Of a stretch of DNA of 64,000 nucleotides, positions 1 through 7,203 are shown piece by piece. The notes beneath the pieces are model-generated. The model had not been told where the DNA came from, searched no databases, and saw only the letters and a program-made list of their open reading frames with translations. The first letter of the stretch is position 1; the number at the start of each line of letters is the position of its first letter. The stretch is from the NCBI GenBank assembly GCA_035647455.1, contig DASRNI010000028.1:186001-250000 (forward strand). Direction: 5' to 3'. The position numbers and the translations under genes are program-made. Source of the stretch: UBA1361 sp035647455 (GTDB taxonomy: Bacteria > Bacillota_I > Bacilli_A > RFN20 > CAG-826).

Positions 1-1332
1 GTGTTTAATCCTTCAATTATTGAACTCATGCAAAAAGAAGCGAAATTAACAAGTGACTATGACAAACTGATTGCCAGTGCCAAAATTAAGTTTAATGGCG
101 AAGTGCTTAACTTATCGCAATTAGGGAAGTACACAACACATAAAGACCGCGAAACACGAAAGAAAGCAACAATAGCGTCAATGAAGTTCTTTGAAAAAAA
201 TGACGAAGAACTCGGCCGGATTTATGATGAATTAGTGAAGGCACGCGACGAAATGGCGAAGAAACTTGGCTTCAATAACTATTTAGAGCTAGGTTACTTA
301 AAACTTGGCCGTCTTGATTATACGCATAAAGAAGTCGCAGTTTACCGTGAGCAAATCTTTAATGATGTCGTGCCTTATGTGACAAGACTTTACCGGCAAA
401 GCTTAAAACGCGCAGGTATTAAAGGTCCACGAATTTATGACTTATCACAAGACTTTATTGATGGGAATCCACTCCCACTTGGCGATAGTAAATATTTAGT
501 GGAACAAGCAACGAAAATGTATGATGAACTTAGTTTAGAAACTGGGGCATTTTTCCGCTTCATGGTTGAAAATGAATTGCTTGATCTTGATGCACGCGCG
601 GGTAAACGTGGCGGTGGTTTCATGACTTACTTCCCGCGTTACCAAGCACCGTTTATTTTTGCTAACTTTAATGGTACAGCACAAGACGTTGATACACTAA
701 CTCATGAAGTTGGTCATGCTTATCAAGGTTATGAAAGCCGCAACATTAAAATTGCCGAGTACCGCTCACCAACGTTAGAAGCATGTGAAATTCATTCAAT
801 GAGCATGGAGTTCTTTGCTTGGCCATGGATGGAACTCATGTTTGACGACGCTGATAAATATCGTTTATCACACTTAGAAGGAACAATTAAGTTTCTCCCT
901 TATGGTGTTGCTGTTGATGAATTCCAAGAGCAAGTTTATTTAAACCCGCATTATACCCATGAAGAACGTTGTACTTTATGGCGCGACATTGAAAAGAAAT
1001 ACTTACCAATTCGCAATTATCGCGGTTTACCGTTCTTTGAAAAAGGAACATTCTGGCTCCGCCAAGCACATATTTTTACTGCGCCACTATATTACATTGA
1101 TTACACTTTAGCCCAAGTCGTTGCGTTCCAATTCGCTAACGAAATGTGGCGTAATCCAGAGAGAGCGTGGCGCAAATATGTCCGCCTTTGTCGTTTAGGT
1201 GGGCGCTATCCATTTGTGGAACTTTTAGAAAAAGCAAAACTGCGTAATCCATTTATCGAAGGAAATGTTAAAAAGGCAATCACGCCGCTACGGCGCAAAC
1301 TAAAATTACTCGCTGAAGAGTTAGTCGAATAA
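1..1332 (+). CDS. M3-family oligoendopeptidase, 5' end missing
   Basis: C-terminal 443 residues of a cytosolic zinc oligopeptidase of family M3 (PepF/oligoendopeptidase type), which trims short peptides to amino acids. The zinc motif HEVGH lies at residues 235-239 of the visible part, and the likely third ligand is the Glu in the EACEIHSM segment near residue 263. Family members are usually 560-600 residues, so about 120 N-terminal residues lie outside the window. The GTG at base 1 is simply the first in-frame codon, not a supported start. A strong terminator follows the stop. Peptide hydrolysis would suit the Opp importer encoded 40 kb downstream. Confidence 0.9.
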   Translation: MFNPSIIELMQKEAKLTSDYDKLIASAKIKFNGEVLNLSQLGKYTTHKDRETRKKATIASMKFFEKNDEELGRIYDELVKARDEMAKKLGFNNYLELGYLKLGRLDYTHKEVAVYREQIFNDVVPYVTRLYRQSLKRAGIKGPRIYDLSQDFIDGNPLPLGDSKYLVEQATKMYDELSLETGAFFRFMVENELLDLDARAGKRGGGFMTYFPRYQAPFIFANFNGTAQDVDTLTHEVGHAYQGYESRNIKIAEYRSPTLEACEIHSMSMEFFAWPWMELMFDDADKYRLSHLEGTIKFLPYGVAVDEFQEQVYLNPHYTHEERCTLWRDIEKKYLPIRNYRGLPFFEKGTFWLRQAHIFTAPLYYIDYTLAQVVAFQFANEMWRNPERAWRKYVRLCRLGGRYPFVELLEKAKLRNPFIEGNVKKAITPLRRKLKLLAEELVE

Positions 1333-1341
1333 TTATATAAG

Positions 1342-1370
1342 ACTCTCCAAATAAAATTGGAGAGTTTTTT
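1342..1370 (+). terminator. Rho-independent terminator after the M3 peptidase
   Basis: A 9-bp perfect stem (1342-1350 with 1357-1365), a 6-nt loop, and a run of six T ending at 1370. It overlaps the stop codon of the convergent rex gene by two bases. Confidence 0.9.
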
Positions 1371-2025
1371 ATTTACGTTTTTTTCGTGAACGCTTAATAT
1401 TTAGGCGATAATTGAGTAGTGATAAACTACTGGCCATGTTTTCGTTTTGTAAGACGATATGGTCGGGAACGTTAATATGTGTCGGTGCAAAGTTCCAAAT
1501 TGCTTTTACCCCGGCTTTAACTGCATCGTTCGTTGCTTGTTGGGCAACGTTCCGTGGGGTTGTAATAATCGCAATTTCCGCACCAATGTCCGCAACAATT
1601 TTTTCGAGATCATCGAGAGAATATATTTTCTTATCGTTCATAACAGTACCGATTAGTTTTTCATCAGTATCAAAGCCAGCAACAATATCGAGTCCCCATT
1701 CATGAAAACCGTCATAATTTAATAGTGCTGTTCCTAAATGGCCAACACCGAGAAGAACAGCGGTACTTATTTTTGTGTAAACGCCAAACTCTAAAATTTC
1801 GTCAACGAGTAAACTAGCTTTACGACCAAGTTTTGGATTACCGGGTGTTTTACAAATTTGCGCTAAATCTTTTTTTACCGTTTCAACATTAATCCCGGTT
1901 ATTTCGCTAATTTGTGGTGACGTTATATAAAGAGCGCCATCATTTAATAACTGCCGACTAACACTTAAGTAAATCGGGGTCCGAAATACTAAGTTTTTGG
2001 AAACTTTTGGTTTTACTTTTTTCAT
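1369..2025 (-). CDS. rex: Redox-sensing transcriptional repressor Rex
   Basis: Rex senses the NADH/NAD+ ratio and represses fermentative and respiratory genes when NADH is low. The 218 residues match the family length. There is an N-terminal winged helix (about 10-80, opening with the typical RTPIYLSVSRQLL helix and an IT..QISEITGI recognition region) and then a Rossmann domain with the nucleotide loop GVGHLG at 93-98. The start has a Shine-Dalgarno GAAGAGG just upstream, and a TATAAT -10 lies at 2067-2072 on the minus strand. The C-terminal tail is unusually basic (KRSRKKRK). Fermentation-linked pduL is nearby, but I saw no TTGTGA-N6-TCACAA Rex operator in the window. Confidence 0.92.
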   Translation of the reverse strand: MKKVKPKVSKNLVFRTPIYLSVSRQLLNDGALYITSPQISEITGINVETVKKDLAQICKTPGNPKLGRKASLLVDEILEFGVYTKISTAVLLGVGHLGTALLNYDGFHEWGLDIVAGFDTDEKLIGTVMNDKKIYSLDDLEKIVADIGAEIAIITTPRNVAQQATNDAVKAGVKAIWNFAPTHINVPDHIVLQNENMASSLSLLNYRLNIKRSRKKRK

Positions 2026-2034
2026 AATATCCTC

Positions 2035-2064
2035 TTCATATGTGGATTTTTTTCTCTATATGAA
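2035..2064 (-). promoter_or_regulatory. Inverted repeat in the rex leader
   Basis: TTCATAT at 2035-2041 and ATATGAA at 2058-2064 form 7-nt perfect arms with a 16-nt spacer. They lie between the rex -10 (TATAAT, 2072-2067 on the minus strand) and its Shine-Dalgarno (complement of 2031-2034). It could be a leader hairpin next to the ribosome site or an operator over the transcription start. The sequence does not decide. Confidence 0.35.
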
Positions 2065-2103
2065 CTATTATAACCGCTTTACTGCTTTTTTTCTCTTAAT
2101 ATT

Positions 2104-2128
2104 AAAAAAAATCTCCCCAACGGGAGAT
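2104..2128 (-). terminator. Terminator downstream of tRNA-Leu
   Basis: On the minus strand a 7-bp stem ATCTCCC/GGGAGAT (2128-2122 with 2117-2111) with a 4-nt loop, followed by eight T. It ends the tRNA-Leu transcript before rex. Confidence 0.88.
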
Positions 2129-2134
2129 AATTTC

Positions 2135-2219
2135 TGGTGCAGCCAGAGAGACTTGAACTCTCATGGATTGCTCCATACGGCCCTCAACCGTACGCGTCTA
2201 CCAGTTCCGCCATGGCTGC
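2135..2219 (-). tRNA. tRNA-Leu (anticodon GAG)
   Basis: An 85-nt type II tRNA with encoded CCA. The acceptor arms are GCAGCCA and TGGCTGC plus discriminator A. The anticodon loop TTGAGGG gives GAG, the variable arm is long, and the T loop is TTCAAGT. GAG decodes CUC/CUU. Confidence 0.95.
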
Positions 2220-2268
2220 ATCTTTTGTTATTATAGCAATTTATTTAAAAGTTGCAAGAGTGAAGTAG

Positions 2269-2754
2269 TTATTCTTCGTCATTTTCCGTTTCATTGATTT
2301 CGTCATTTTCTTTTTTCGGTTTAAAAATAAATAGTTTGCGGGTAATGTAATTAAAGATTAAAACAATGAGTGTCGCAAAACCGAAAACGAAAGCATTCCA
2401 GAAAAAGTTAACGCGTAGATCTAAGATAAGTTCGCCAAGTTTAGTAATACCAAGATTGAGTCCAAATCCTAATAGTGAAAGTGTTGCGAAAAGAATAAAT
2501 CCAGTAATAGAACGTGAATCTTTTTCATCGGCAACATTTTTATAAACAAAGAACACAGAAAGAATATAGTTGGCAATGATGCCCGCAGCTTGTCCGGCTG
2601 TTTTCGCAACAACTGTACTATGTGTGCCTGTATAAACTACGTAGAAAAACAAACTGTACACCGCAAAATCAATTAGTGTGCAAATAATACCTACAATAAC
2701 AAAACGGATTATTTCGGCTTGGTTTTCACGATTTTTAATAAATTTCTTTAACAT
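2269..2754 (-). CDS. GtrA-family membrane protein
   Basis: 161 residues with four predicted membrane helices (about 17-37, 47-68, 86-106, 117-140) and the GtrA N-terminal pattern IIRFVIVGIICTLIDFAVYSLFF. GtrA-like proteins are thought to help flip or transfer lipid-linked sugars in cell-surface polysaccharide synthesis, usually beside a glycosyltransferase, but none is adjacent here. The C-terminal tail is cytosolic and acidic. The start codon has only a weak AAAGG nine bases upstream. The gene lies downstream of and divergent from pduL, next to tRNA-Leu. Function beyond the family is not known. Confidence 0.82.
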   Translation of the reverse strand: MLKKFIKNRENQAEIIRFVIVGIICTLIDFAVYSLFFYVVYTGTHSTVVAKTAGQAAGIIANYILSVFFVYKNVADEKDSRSITGFILFATLSLLGFGLNLGITKLGELILDLRVNFFWNAFVFGFATLIVLIFNYITRKLFIFKPKKENDEINETENDEE

Positions 2755-2793
2755 ATAATTAGCCTTTACTATTCTACCATTTTAACGGTGGCA

Positions 2794-2814
2794 ATAACAT
2801 TTTAATGTTATACT
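2794..2814 (+). promoter_or_regulatory. pduL extended -10 promoter overlapped by a palindrome
   Basis: The inverted repeat ATAACAT-TTTA-ATGTTAT (2794-2811) overlaps an extended -10 element, TG-T-TATACT (2806-2814). It lies 30 nt before pduL in the divergent gap. A repressor bound here would block RNA polymerase. The core ACAT-N4-ATGT recurs at 26210-26225 and 38782-38793. Confidence 0.5.
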
Positions 2815-2844
2815 TATGGGGAAGTTTAAAGTTGAGGTGAAGAA

Positions 2845-3423
2845 ATGAAGAAAATATTAGTCGAAACATCAGCACGGCACATCCATATTTCCCAAGAACA
2901 CTTAGAAATTCTTTGTGGGAAAAATAGTGAACTTGAAGTTCGCGCGATGCTCAGCCAACCTGGTCAATATGCATCAAACACAAGACTCCAAGTTGTAGGA
3001 CCAAAAGGCAGTTTCCCCAGCGTTACAATACTTGGACCAACGCGAAAAGAAAGTCAAGTTGAAGTATCTTTAACTGATGCTCGTCTGCTTGGGCTCACCG
3101 TTCCGGTCCGTGAAAGTGGTGATATAGAAGGAACACCAGGGATTAAGTTAATTGGCCCAAAAGGTGAAGTAACACTTGAAAAAGGTTTAATCGTCGCGAA
3201 ACGCCATGTTCACATGACACCTAGTGACGCCGCATCATTTAATGTTAAAAATAGTGAACTTGTCCAAATTAAAGTTAAATCTGGTGATCGCTCGCTTATT
3301 TTTGATGATGTAGTGATTCGTGTTCGTGAAGACTTTGCCCTAGCGATGCATATCGATACTGACGAAGCAAATGCAGCGGGAATTTGTGGTGAAGTTTTTG
3401 GCGAATTAATTAAAAAAGACTAA
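2845..3423 (+). CDS. pduL: Phosphate propanoyltransferase (PduL-type phosphotransacylase)
   Basis: PduL interconverts acyl-CoA and acyl-phosphate. In fermenters without Pta it supplies acetyl-phosphate to acetate kinase for ATP. Both family hallmarks are visible: SARHIHIS at residues 8-15 and AKRHVHM near 117, whose histidines bind zinc, plus GPTRKESQVEVSLTDAR and the closing MHIDTDEANAA. The 192 residues match a stand-alone enzyme, with no N-terminal microcompartment-targeting extension, so it is probably cytosolic. A good Shine-Dalgarno (GAGGTG) precedes the ATG. The promoter carries a palindrome. Confidence 0.93.
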   Translation: MKKILVETSARHIHISQEHLEILCGKNSELEVRAMLSQPGQYASNTRLQVVGPKGSFPSVTILGPTRKESQVEVSLTDARLLGLTVPVRESGDIEGTPGIKLIGPKGEVTLEKGLIVAKRHVHMTPSDAASFNVKNSELVQIKVKSGDRSLIFDDVVIRVREDFALAMHIDTDEANAAGICGEVFGELIKKD

Positions 3424-3432
3424 ACTTTCGTT

Positions 3433-3461
3433 TTGACTTTAAAAGCAAAAAATAGTATATT
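3433..3461 (+). promoter_or_regulatory. metK promoter
   Basis: -35 TTGACT (3433-3438), a 17-nt spacer, then -10 TATATT (3456-3461), a near-consensus sigma-70/SigA promoter. The expected transcription start is about 3468, right at the first base of the SAM aptamer. Confidence 0.85.
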
Positions 3462-3470
3462 AAGTATAGC

Positions 3471-3563
3471 CCTTATCAAGAACTACATTTCGAGGATTGA
3501 TGTAGTAGCAACTCTTATGAACATAAGTAAGTGCTTCCTTAAGCAGGCTTCTGAACGATAAGG
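3471..3563 (+). promoter_or_regulatory. SAM-I (S-box) riboswitch aptamer
   Basis: The 93-nt aptamer upstream of metK is closed by P1 CCTTATC (3471-3477) with GATAAGG (3557-3563). Conserved S-box elements are present: TATCAAGA at the start of P2, a kink-turn TGAT, GCAAC after P2, P3 CTTATG/CATAAG, AAGTGCT, and GCAGG before P1. The diagnostic pseudoknot is visible as AGGA (3493-3496) in the P2 loop with TCCT (3536-3539). Binding SAM stabilises P1 and shuts off SAM synthetase. Confidence 0.9.
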
Positions 3564-3599
3564 AAAGTATAAATTTACTTTCCTTTGGAAAGTATTTTT
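3560..3599 (+). terminator. Riboswitch expression platform: antiterminator / terminator
   Basis: Two exclusive hairpins share TACTTTCC (3576-3583). The antiterminator pairs it with GGAAAGTA at 3562-3569 (10 bp when extended to 3560-3585). The terminator pairs it with a second copy of GGAAAGTA at 3587-3594 through a 3-nt loop and ends in five T. Bases 3557-3563 also form the 3' strand of aptamer P1, so SAM-bound P1 takes away the start of the antiterminator and lets the terminator form. Confidence 0.9.
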
Positions 3600-3617
3600 A
3601 TTTATAAAGGAGAAATT

Positions 3618-4790
3618 ATGGAAAATTATCAAATCTTTACGAGCGAATCGGTTAGTGAAGGTCACCCCGATAAAGTTTGTGATCAAATAAGTGACGCAAT
3701 CGTCGATGCAATTTTACAAAAAGATAAAAATGGACGGATTGCCTGTGAAGTATTCGCAACCGATAACTTTATATTAATTGGTGGTGAAATTACAACAAGT
3801 GCTGATGTTGATTACGCACAAATTGCCCGCCGCGTATTACGTGATATTGGTTATACAAACGCTGAATACGGTATTGACGCCGATAGTGCAGAAATTATTG
3901 TGCGAATTAATGAGCAGAGTGCCGATATTTCGCGGGGAATCACACGAGATAAAGAAGAAGAACTTGGTGCTGGTGACCAAGGTATGATGTTTGGATACGC
4001 CTCAAACGAAACGAAAGGCTTAATGCCTTTAGCAACAGTCGTTGCCCATAAATTAATGCGTATTGCGACAGAAAAGCGCAAAAATGGTGCGTTTAAACAT
4101 GCTCGCCCTGATATGAAGGCGCAAGTAACTGTTCGTTATTACGATAGCGGGAAAGTTGCACTTGATACTGTTGTAATGAGTGTTCAACATGACAAAAATA
4201 TCGATAAAAAAGCATTCAAAAGCTATATATATGACGAAATAATCTTACCAACGATAAAGAGTTTCAATCTTAATGAAGATTTTGTCACACTAATTAATCC
4301 GGCTGGTGACTTTGTTATTGGGGGACCTAAAGGTGATGCTGGTTTAACCGGAAGAAAGATCATTGTTGATACATATGGAAGCTACGGTCGTCATGGCGGC
4401 GGTGCTTTTAGTGGTAAGGATCCGAGTAAAGTTGACCGAAGCGGTGCATATATGGCCCGTTATATTGCTAAAAACATTGTCGCAGCTAAATTAGCTGATA
4501 AAGTTGAAATTCAACTAAGTTATGCGATTGGTGTGAGTGAACCGTTAGGAATTGCGCTTGAAACGTTTGGAACAGCAAAAAAATATACTGAACAACAAAT
4601 TCTGCAAGCAGTTAGAGCAGTTTTTGATTGCCGCCCGGGTGTTATAATTAAAAACTTTGCTTTAACAACACCATCGTTTGCCTACGAAAAACTAGCAGTT
4701 CTCGGCCATTTTGGCCGTCCCGATATTACTGTGCCGTGGGAAAAAACGGATAAAGTAAACGCTTTACTAGCGTATTTAGAAAAAAACTAA
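3618..4790 (+). CDS. metK: S-adenosylmethionine synthetase
   Basis: Makes SAM from methionine and ATP in the cytosol as a tetramer. 390 residues from the ATG at 3618, which has an ideal Shine-Dalgarno AAAGGAG at 3606-3612. An earlier in-frame start at 3585 would lie inside the terminator hairpin and is rejected. Family motifs: GHPDKVCDQISD near the N-terminus, the loop GAGDQGMMFGYA near residue 115, and the phosphate-binding GGGAFSGKDPSKVDRS near 260. Expression is governed by the S-box riboswitch directly upstream. It appears monocistronic or reads into hpf, since no terminator follows. Confidence 0.97.
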   Translation: MENYQIFTSESVSEGHPDKVCDQISDAIVDAILQKDKNGRIACEVFATDNFILIGGEITTSADVDYAQIARRVLRDIGYTNAEYGIDADSAEIIVRINEQSADISRGITRDKEEELGAGDQGMMFGYASNETKGLMPLATVVAHKLMRIATEKRKNGAFKHARPDMKAQVTVRYYDSGKVALDTVVMSVQHDKNIDKKAFKSYIYDEIILPTIKSFNLNEDFVTLINPAGDFVIGGPKGDAGLTGRKIIVDTYGSYGRHGGGAFSGKDPSKVDRSGAYMARYIAKNIVAAKLADKVEIQLSYAIGVSEPLGIALETFGTAKKYTEQQILQAVRAVFDCRPGVIIKNFALTTPSFAYEKLAVLGHFGRPDITVPWEKTDKVNALLAYLEKN

Positions 4791-4830
4791 GTTTATTTCG
4801 GCGTTTCTCATTTTAAAATTAACGTTTATT

Positions 4831-4839
4831 TGTTAAAAT
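4831..4839 (+). promoter_or_regulatory. Extended -10 promoter of hpf
   Basis: TG-T-TAAAAT (4831-4839) has the extended -10 form, with no convincing -35. The same TGnTAAAAT pattern precedes several other genes in the window. The leader to the hpf ATG is about 36 nt. Confidence 0.55.
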
Positions 4840-4881
4840 AAAAGTGGAAGAAGCCATAACTTGATTGAAAGGAGTTTTTTC

Positions 4882-5427
4882 ATGAAATATCAAATTGTGG
4901 GAAAAAATATTAAAGTTACGGACGCAATTCGTCAGGCACTTGAAAAGAAATTATCACGGATGGATAAATACTTTTTAATTAACGATGATATTGTTTGTCG
5001 TGCTGTCGTTAGTGCATATAAAGTTGGTGCCAAAGTTGAAGTAACAATCTTTACGAAAATGCTCGATTTTCGTGCAGAAGAAAAAGGTGAAGATTTATAC
5101 GCAACATTTGATAAAGCAATTGATGCTTTAGAACAACAAATGCGGAAACTTAAAACAAAAATGAGTCGCCGCAACCGGCAAGCATTTGCCGAAGCAATTG
5201 CCTTTGAAAATATTGAAGCAATCGCGGAAGAAGAAGATGACACTGTTGTCCGCACAAAGTCAATTTTCCTTGAGCCAATGGTGCTTGATGAAGCGATTTT
5301 ACGGATGCAAGCTCTCGGTCATAAATTTTTCCTTTATTTAGACGCTGAAGATAATTTAATTTCACTGCTTTACGTTCGTGATGATGGTGGATACGGAATT
5401 ATTCAAGCAGAAAATGAAATTTTGTAA
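4882..5427 (+). CDS. hpf: Ribosome hibernation promoting factor, long form
   Basis: Binds the 30S decoding region and dimerises ribosomes into inactive 100S particles in slow growth. 181 residues: N-terminal S30AE/RaiA beta-alpha domain (1-100, MKYQIVGKNIKVTDAIRQALEKK pattern), a basic helical linker rich in Lys/Arg (about 95-115), and the C-terminal dimerisation domain with KSIFLEPMVLDEAI and GHKFFLYLDAED. The ATG at 4882 has the Shine-Dalgarno GAAAGGAG. A TTG at 4861 precedes the ribosome site and is rejected. The length and C-terminal domain distinguish it from the short HPF/YfiA forms of Gammaproteobacteria. Confidence 0.94.
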   Translation: MKYQIVGKNIKVTDAIRQALEKKLSRMDKYFLINDDIVCRAVVSAYKVGAKVEVTIFTKMLDFRAEEKGEDLYATFDKAIDALEQQMRKLKTKMSRRNRQAFAEAIAFENIEAIAEEEDDTVVRTKSIFLEPMVLDEAILRMQALGHKFFLYLDAEDNLISLLYVRDDGGYGIIQAENEIL

Positions 5428-5452
5428 ATAAAAGTATTATAAAAAGACTTAC

Positions 5453-5485
5453 TTTACTTTAATAAAGTAAATGTAGTGATATAAT
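5453..5485 (+). promoter_or_regulatory. Palindrome and -10 upstream of the HAD operon
   Basis: The perfect 19-nt palindrome TTTACTTTAATAAAGTAAA (5453-5471) sits in the -35 zone of a TATAAT -10 at 5480-5485. It is followed by only 17 nt to the ATG at 5503. It is not followed by T, so it is unlikely to be the hpf terminator. An operator is more likely. Confidence 0.5.
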
Positions 5486-5502
5486 ACATATGGTTTTTTA
5501 TA

Positions 5503-6348
5503 ATGACAAAAATACTTGCAACTGATTTAGATGGAACATTATTTTATCCAAAACGTCGTCTTCGACTAATCCCTAGTAAAAATGTTTTGTTTTTACAAGA
5601 TTTTGTTGATGAAGGCGGGAGACTCGTTTTAGTCACGGGGAGAAGTCCAAGCTTTGCGACCAAAGTTTCTCAAAAAATTAATCGACCCTTTGATGTTATT
5701 GGGATGAATGGGGCATATACGATTACGAATAATAAAGTCGTCGAAGAGCATTTTTTAGCGTTAAATCTCGCTAGTTTTATTCAGGAAATATCTGATAAAT
5801 ACCCAATTCGTGGTTTAATGCTTATATCGCACGATTACCCGCTCTTAATGACAGTGCCGAAAAATGATTTCTTTGTCAATATGTTTTATCATCTTTATTA
5901 TTTCGTTCAAGGTGTTTATAAAGAAGATTACTTAAATTCAACGGAAGTATTTAATGAGCAACTAGAAAGTGAACAAGTTTATAAAATGATGTTCTTTTTC
6001 GGTGTTACAAAAAAGAAACAAAATATTGCCCGTGAGGCAAATAAATATATTCGCAAAAAATATGGTGACGTAATTGAATCTTCATGGACCGGTGGTTTTA
6101 TTGAAATTACTCCGCATGGATGCAGTAAAGCTAACGGTATTACAAATTACGTTAAAAAACAAAAACTTAATCCTGATGACGTTTATGTTGTTGGTGATTC
6201 TGGCAATGATATTTCGATGTTTCGGGCGTTTCATGACAAGTCTTTTTGTATGAAACATGCCCCGCGAAGAGTGCGCAAACATGCGCGTTATCATCTTCGA
6301 CGTTTCCATCATTTGCGCCGATATATAATGGAGGAGAAAAATGAATAG
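5503..6348 (+). CDS. HAD-superfamily Cof-type phosphatase
   Basis: 281-residue haloacid-dehalogenase hydrolase of the Cof/YidA class, likely a sugar-phosphate or flavin-phosphate phosphatase in the cytosol. Motif I is DLDGTLF (Asp7 nucleophile, Asp9 acid/base), motif II is LVTGRS near 45, motif III is the Lys before the C2b cap return, and motif IV is GDSGNDISMF near 228. No Shine-Dalgarno precedes the ATG, and the promoter is close, so the leader is very short. It overlaps the next gene by 8 nt, suggesting translational coupling. The C-terminus is notably rich in Arg and His. Substrate unknown. Confidence 0.85.
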   Translation: MTKILATDLDGTLFYPKRRLRLIPSKNVLFLQDFVDEGGRLVLVTGRSPSFATKVSQKINRPFDVIGMNGAYTITNNKVVEEHFLALNLASFIQEISDKYPIRGLMLISHDYPLLMTVPKNDFFVNMFYHLYYFVQGVYKEDYLNSTEVFNEQLESEQVYKMMFFFGVTKKKQNIAREANKYIRKKYGDVIESSWTGGFIEITPHGCSKANGITNYVKKQKLNPDDVYVVGDSGNDISMFRAFHDKSFCMKHAPRRVRKHARYHLRRFHHLRRYIMEEKNE

Positions 6349-7201
6349 TACGTCTGTTTACATTTTTAACATTTATCAAATTAGTTTATATGTCCGAGAT
6401 ACTTTGCATTACACTGTTCCCGGTCGTGATGAAACTTATTTAACGGAACATTACAAAAGAAGAGGTGAAAGTTTAAAAAGGTTAACTGGTGAAGGAACCC
6501 CTTTTGCGTCGTTTTTGCGCGCTAATGAGGATAAATCACCAAAAATTACTGAAAGTATTAATCGCCTAATTAATGACATTTACGGCGAAGATTCACGAAT
6601 CATGCGCGTTGTTGGCGACTTAGTTGAAGTTGATCACAGCCAACATATTTTAATTTATGAATTAGTTCTTGGTATTTATCAAACGATTGATGATATTATG
6701 CGCGGTTATATTGCTCATGCCAAAAAAGACAATACATTTGAACAAGAAATTGAAGATGTTGTCAATGCCGGGGAATATTATTTTCGTGCTTTAGCGCATC
6801 ACGCGATTGTCGGTGATGTTGCAAAGTTTTATTTTGAATATTCACAAGCGATGCACGAAGCTAAGGGGCAAAAAAACCCTGTTGCCCAGTTTATTTCTGA
6901 AGACATAAAGAAACTTTATGATTTCGTTAGGTTTATGAGTAAATACAATAAAGTTAAAGATGCAACTTATTGGGCAATGGCTGATGAAGTTAATGCAGTT
7001 TTAACACAAATTACAGGAGAAAGAGCAATCCCTGAAGGGAAAACAATTCCTGAAATTTTTAACGATATTGGGCAGACAACACTCCGTGTTTTACAAGATG
7101 CCGAAAGAAAGTGGCATACAGTGTTTGTCCCACTCCACAATGAATATATGGAATATATTAAAAAGCAAATTCAAAAGAAAGAAAATGATAAGGAAGGATA
7201 A
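6341..7201 (+). CDS. Uncharacterised helical protein
   Basis: 286 residues that I do not recognise. No signal peptide, membrane segment or cysteine motif is apparent. The sequence looks almost entirely alpha-helical, with many acidic and aromatic residues (for example repeated YEL/EYY/YFE clusters) and a Lys/Glu-rich C-terminal tail. A good Shine-Dalgarno (GGAGGAG) lies inside the end of the preceding HAD gene. The stop is 2 nt before the DegV start, so the HAD-unknown-DegV genes form a tight operon. A cytosolic partner of either neighbour is possible but not shown. Confidence 0.75.
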   Translation: MNSTSVYIFNIYQISLYVRDTLHYTVPGRDETYLTEHYKRRGESLKRLTGEGTPFASFLRANEDKSPKITESINRLINDIYGEDSRIMRVVGDLVEVDHSQHILIYELVLGIYQTIDDIMRGYIAHAKKDNTFEQEIEDVVNAGEYYFRALAHHAIVGDVAKFYFEYSQAMHEAKGQKNPVAQFISEDIKKLYDFVRFMSKYNKVKDATYWAMADEVNAVLTQITGERAIPEGKTIPEIFNDIGQTTLRVLQDAERKWHTVFVPLHNEYMEYIKKQIQKKENDKEG

Positions 7202-7203
7202 TT

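Noticed and set aside
1..3. GTG at base 1 as the start of the M3 peptidase
   Set aside because: Family members have about 120 more N-terminal residues. The gene is cut by the window edge.
3585..3617. Earlier in-frame start for metK at 3585
   Set aside because: It lies in the riboswitch terminator hairpin and upstream of the ideal Shine-Dalgarno that serves ATG 3618.
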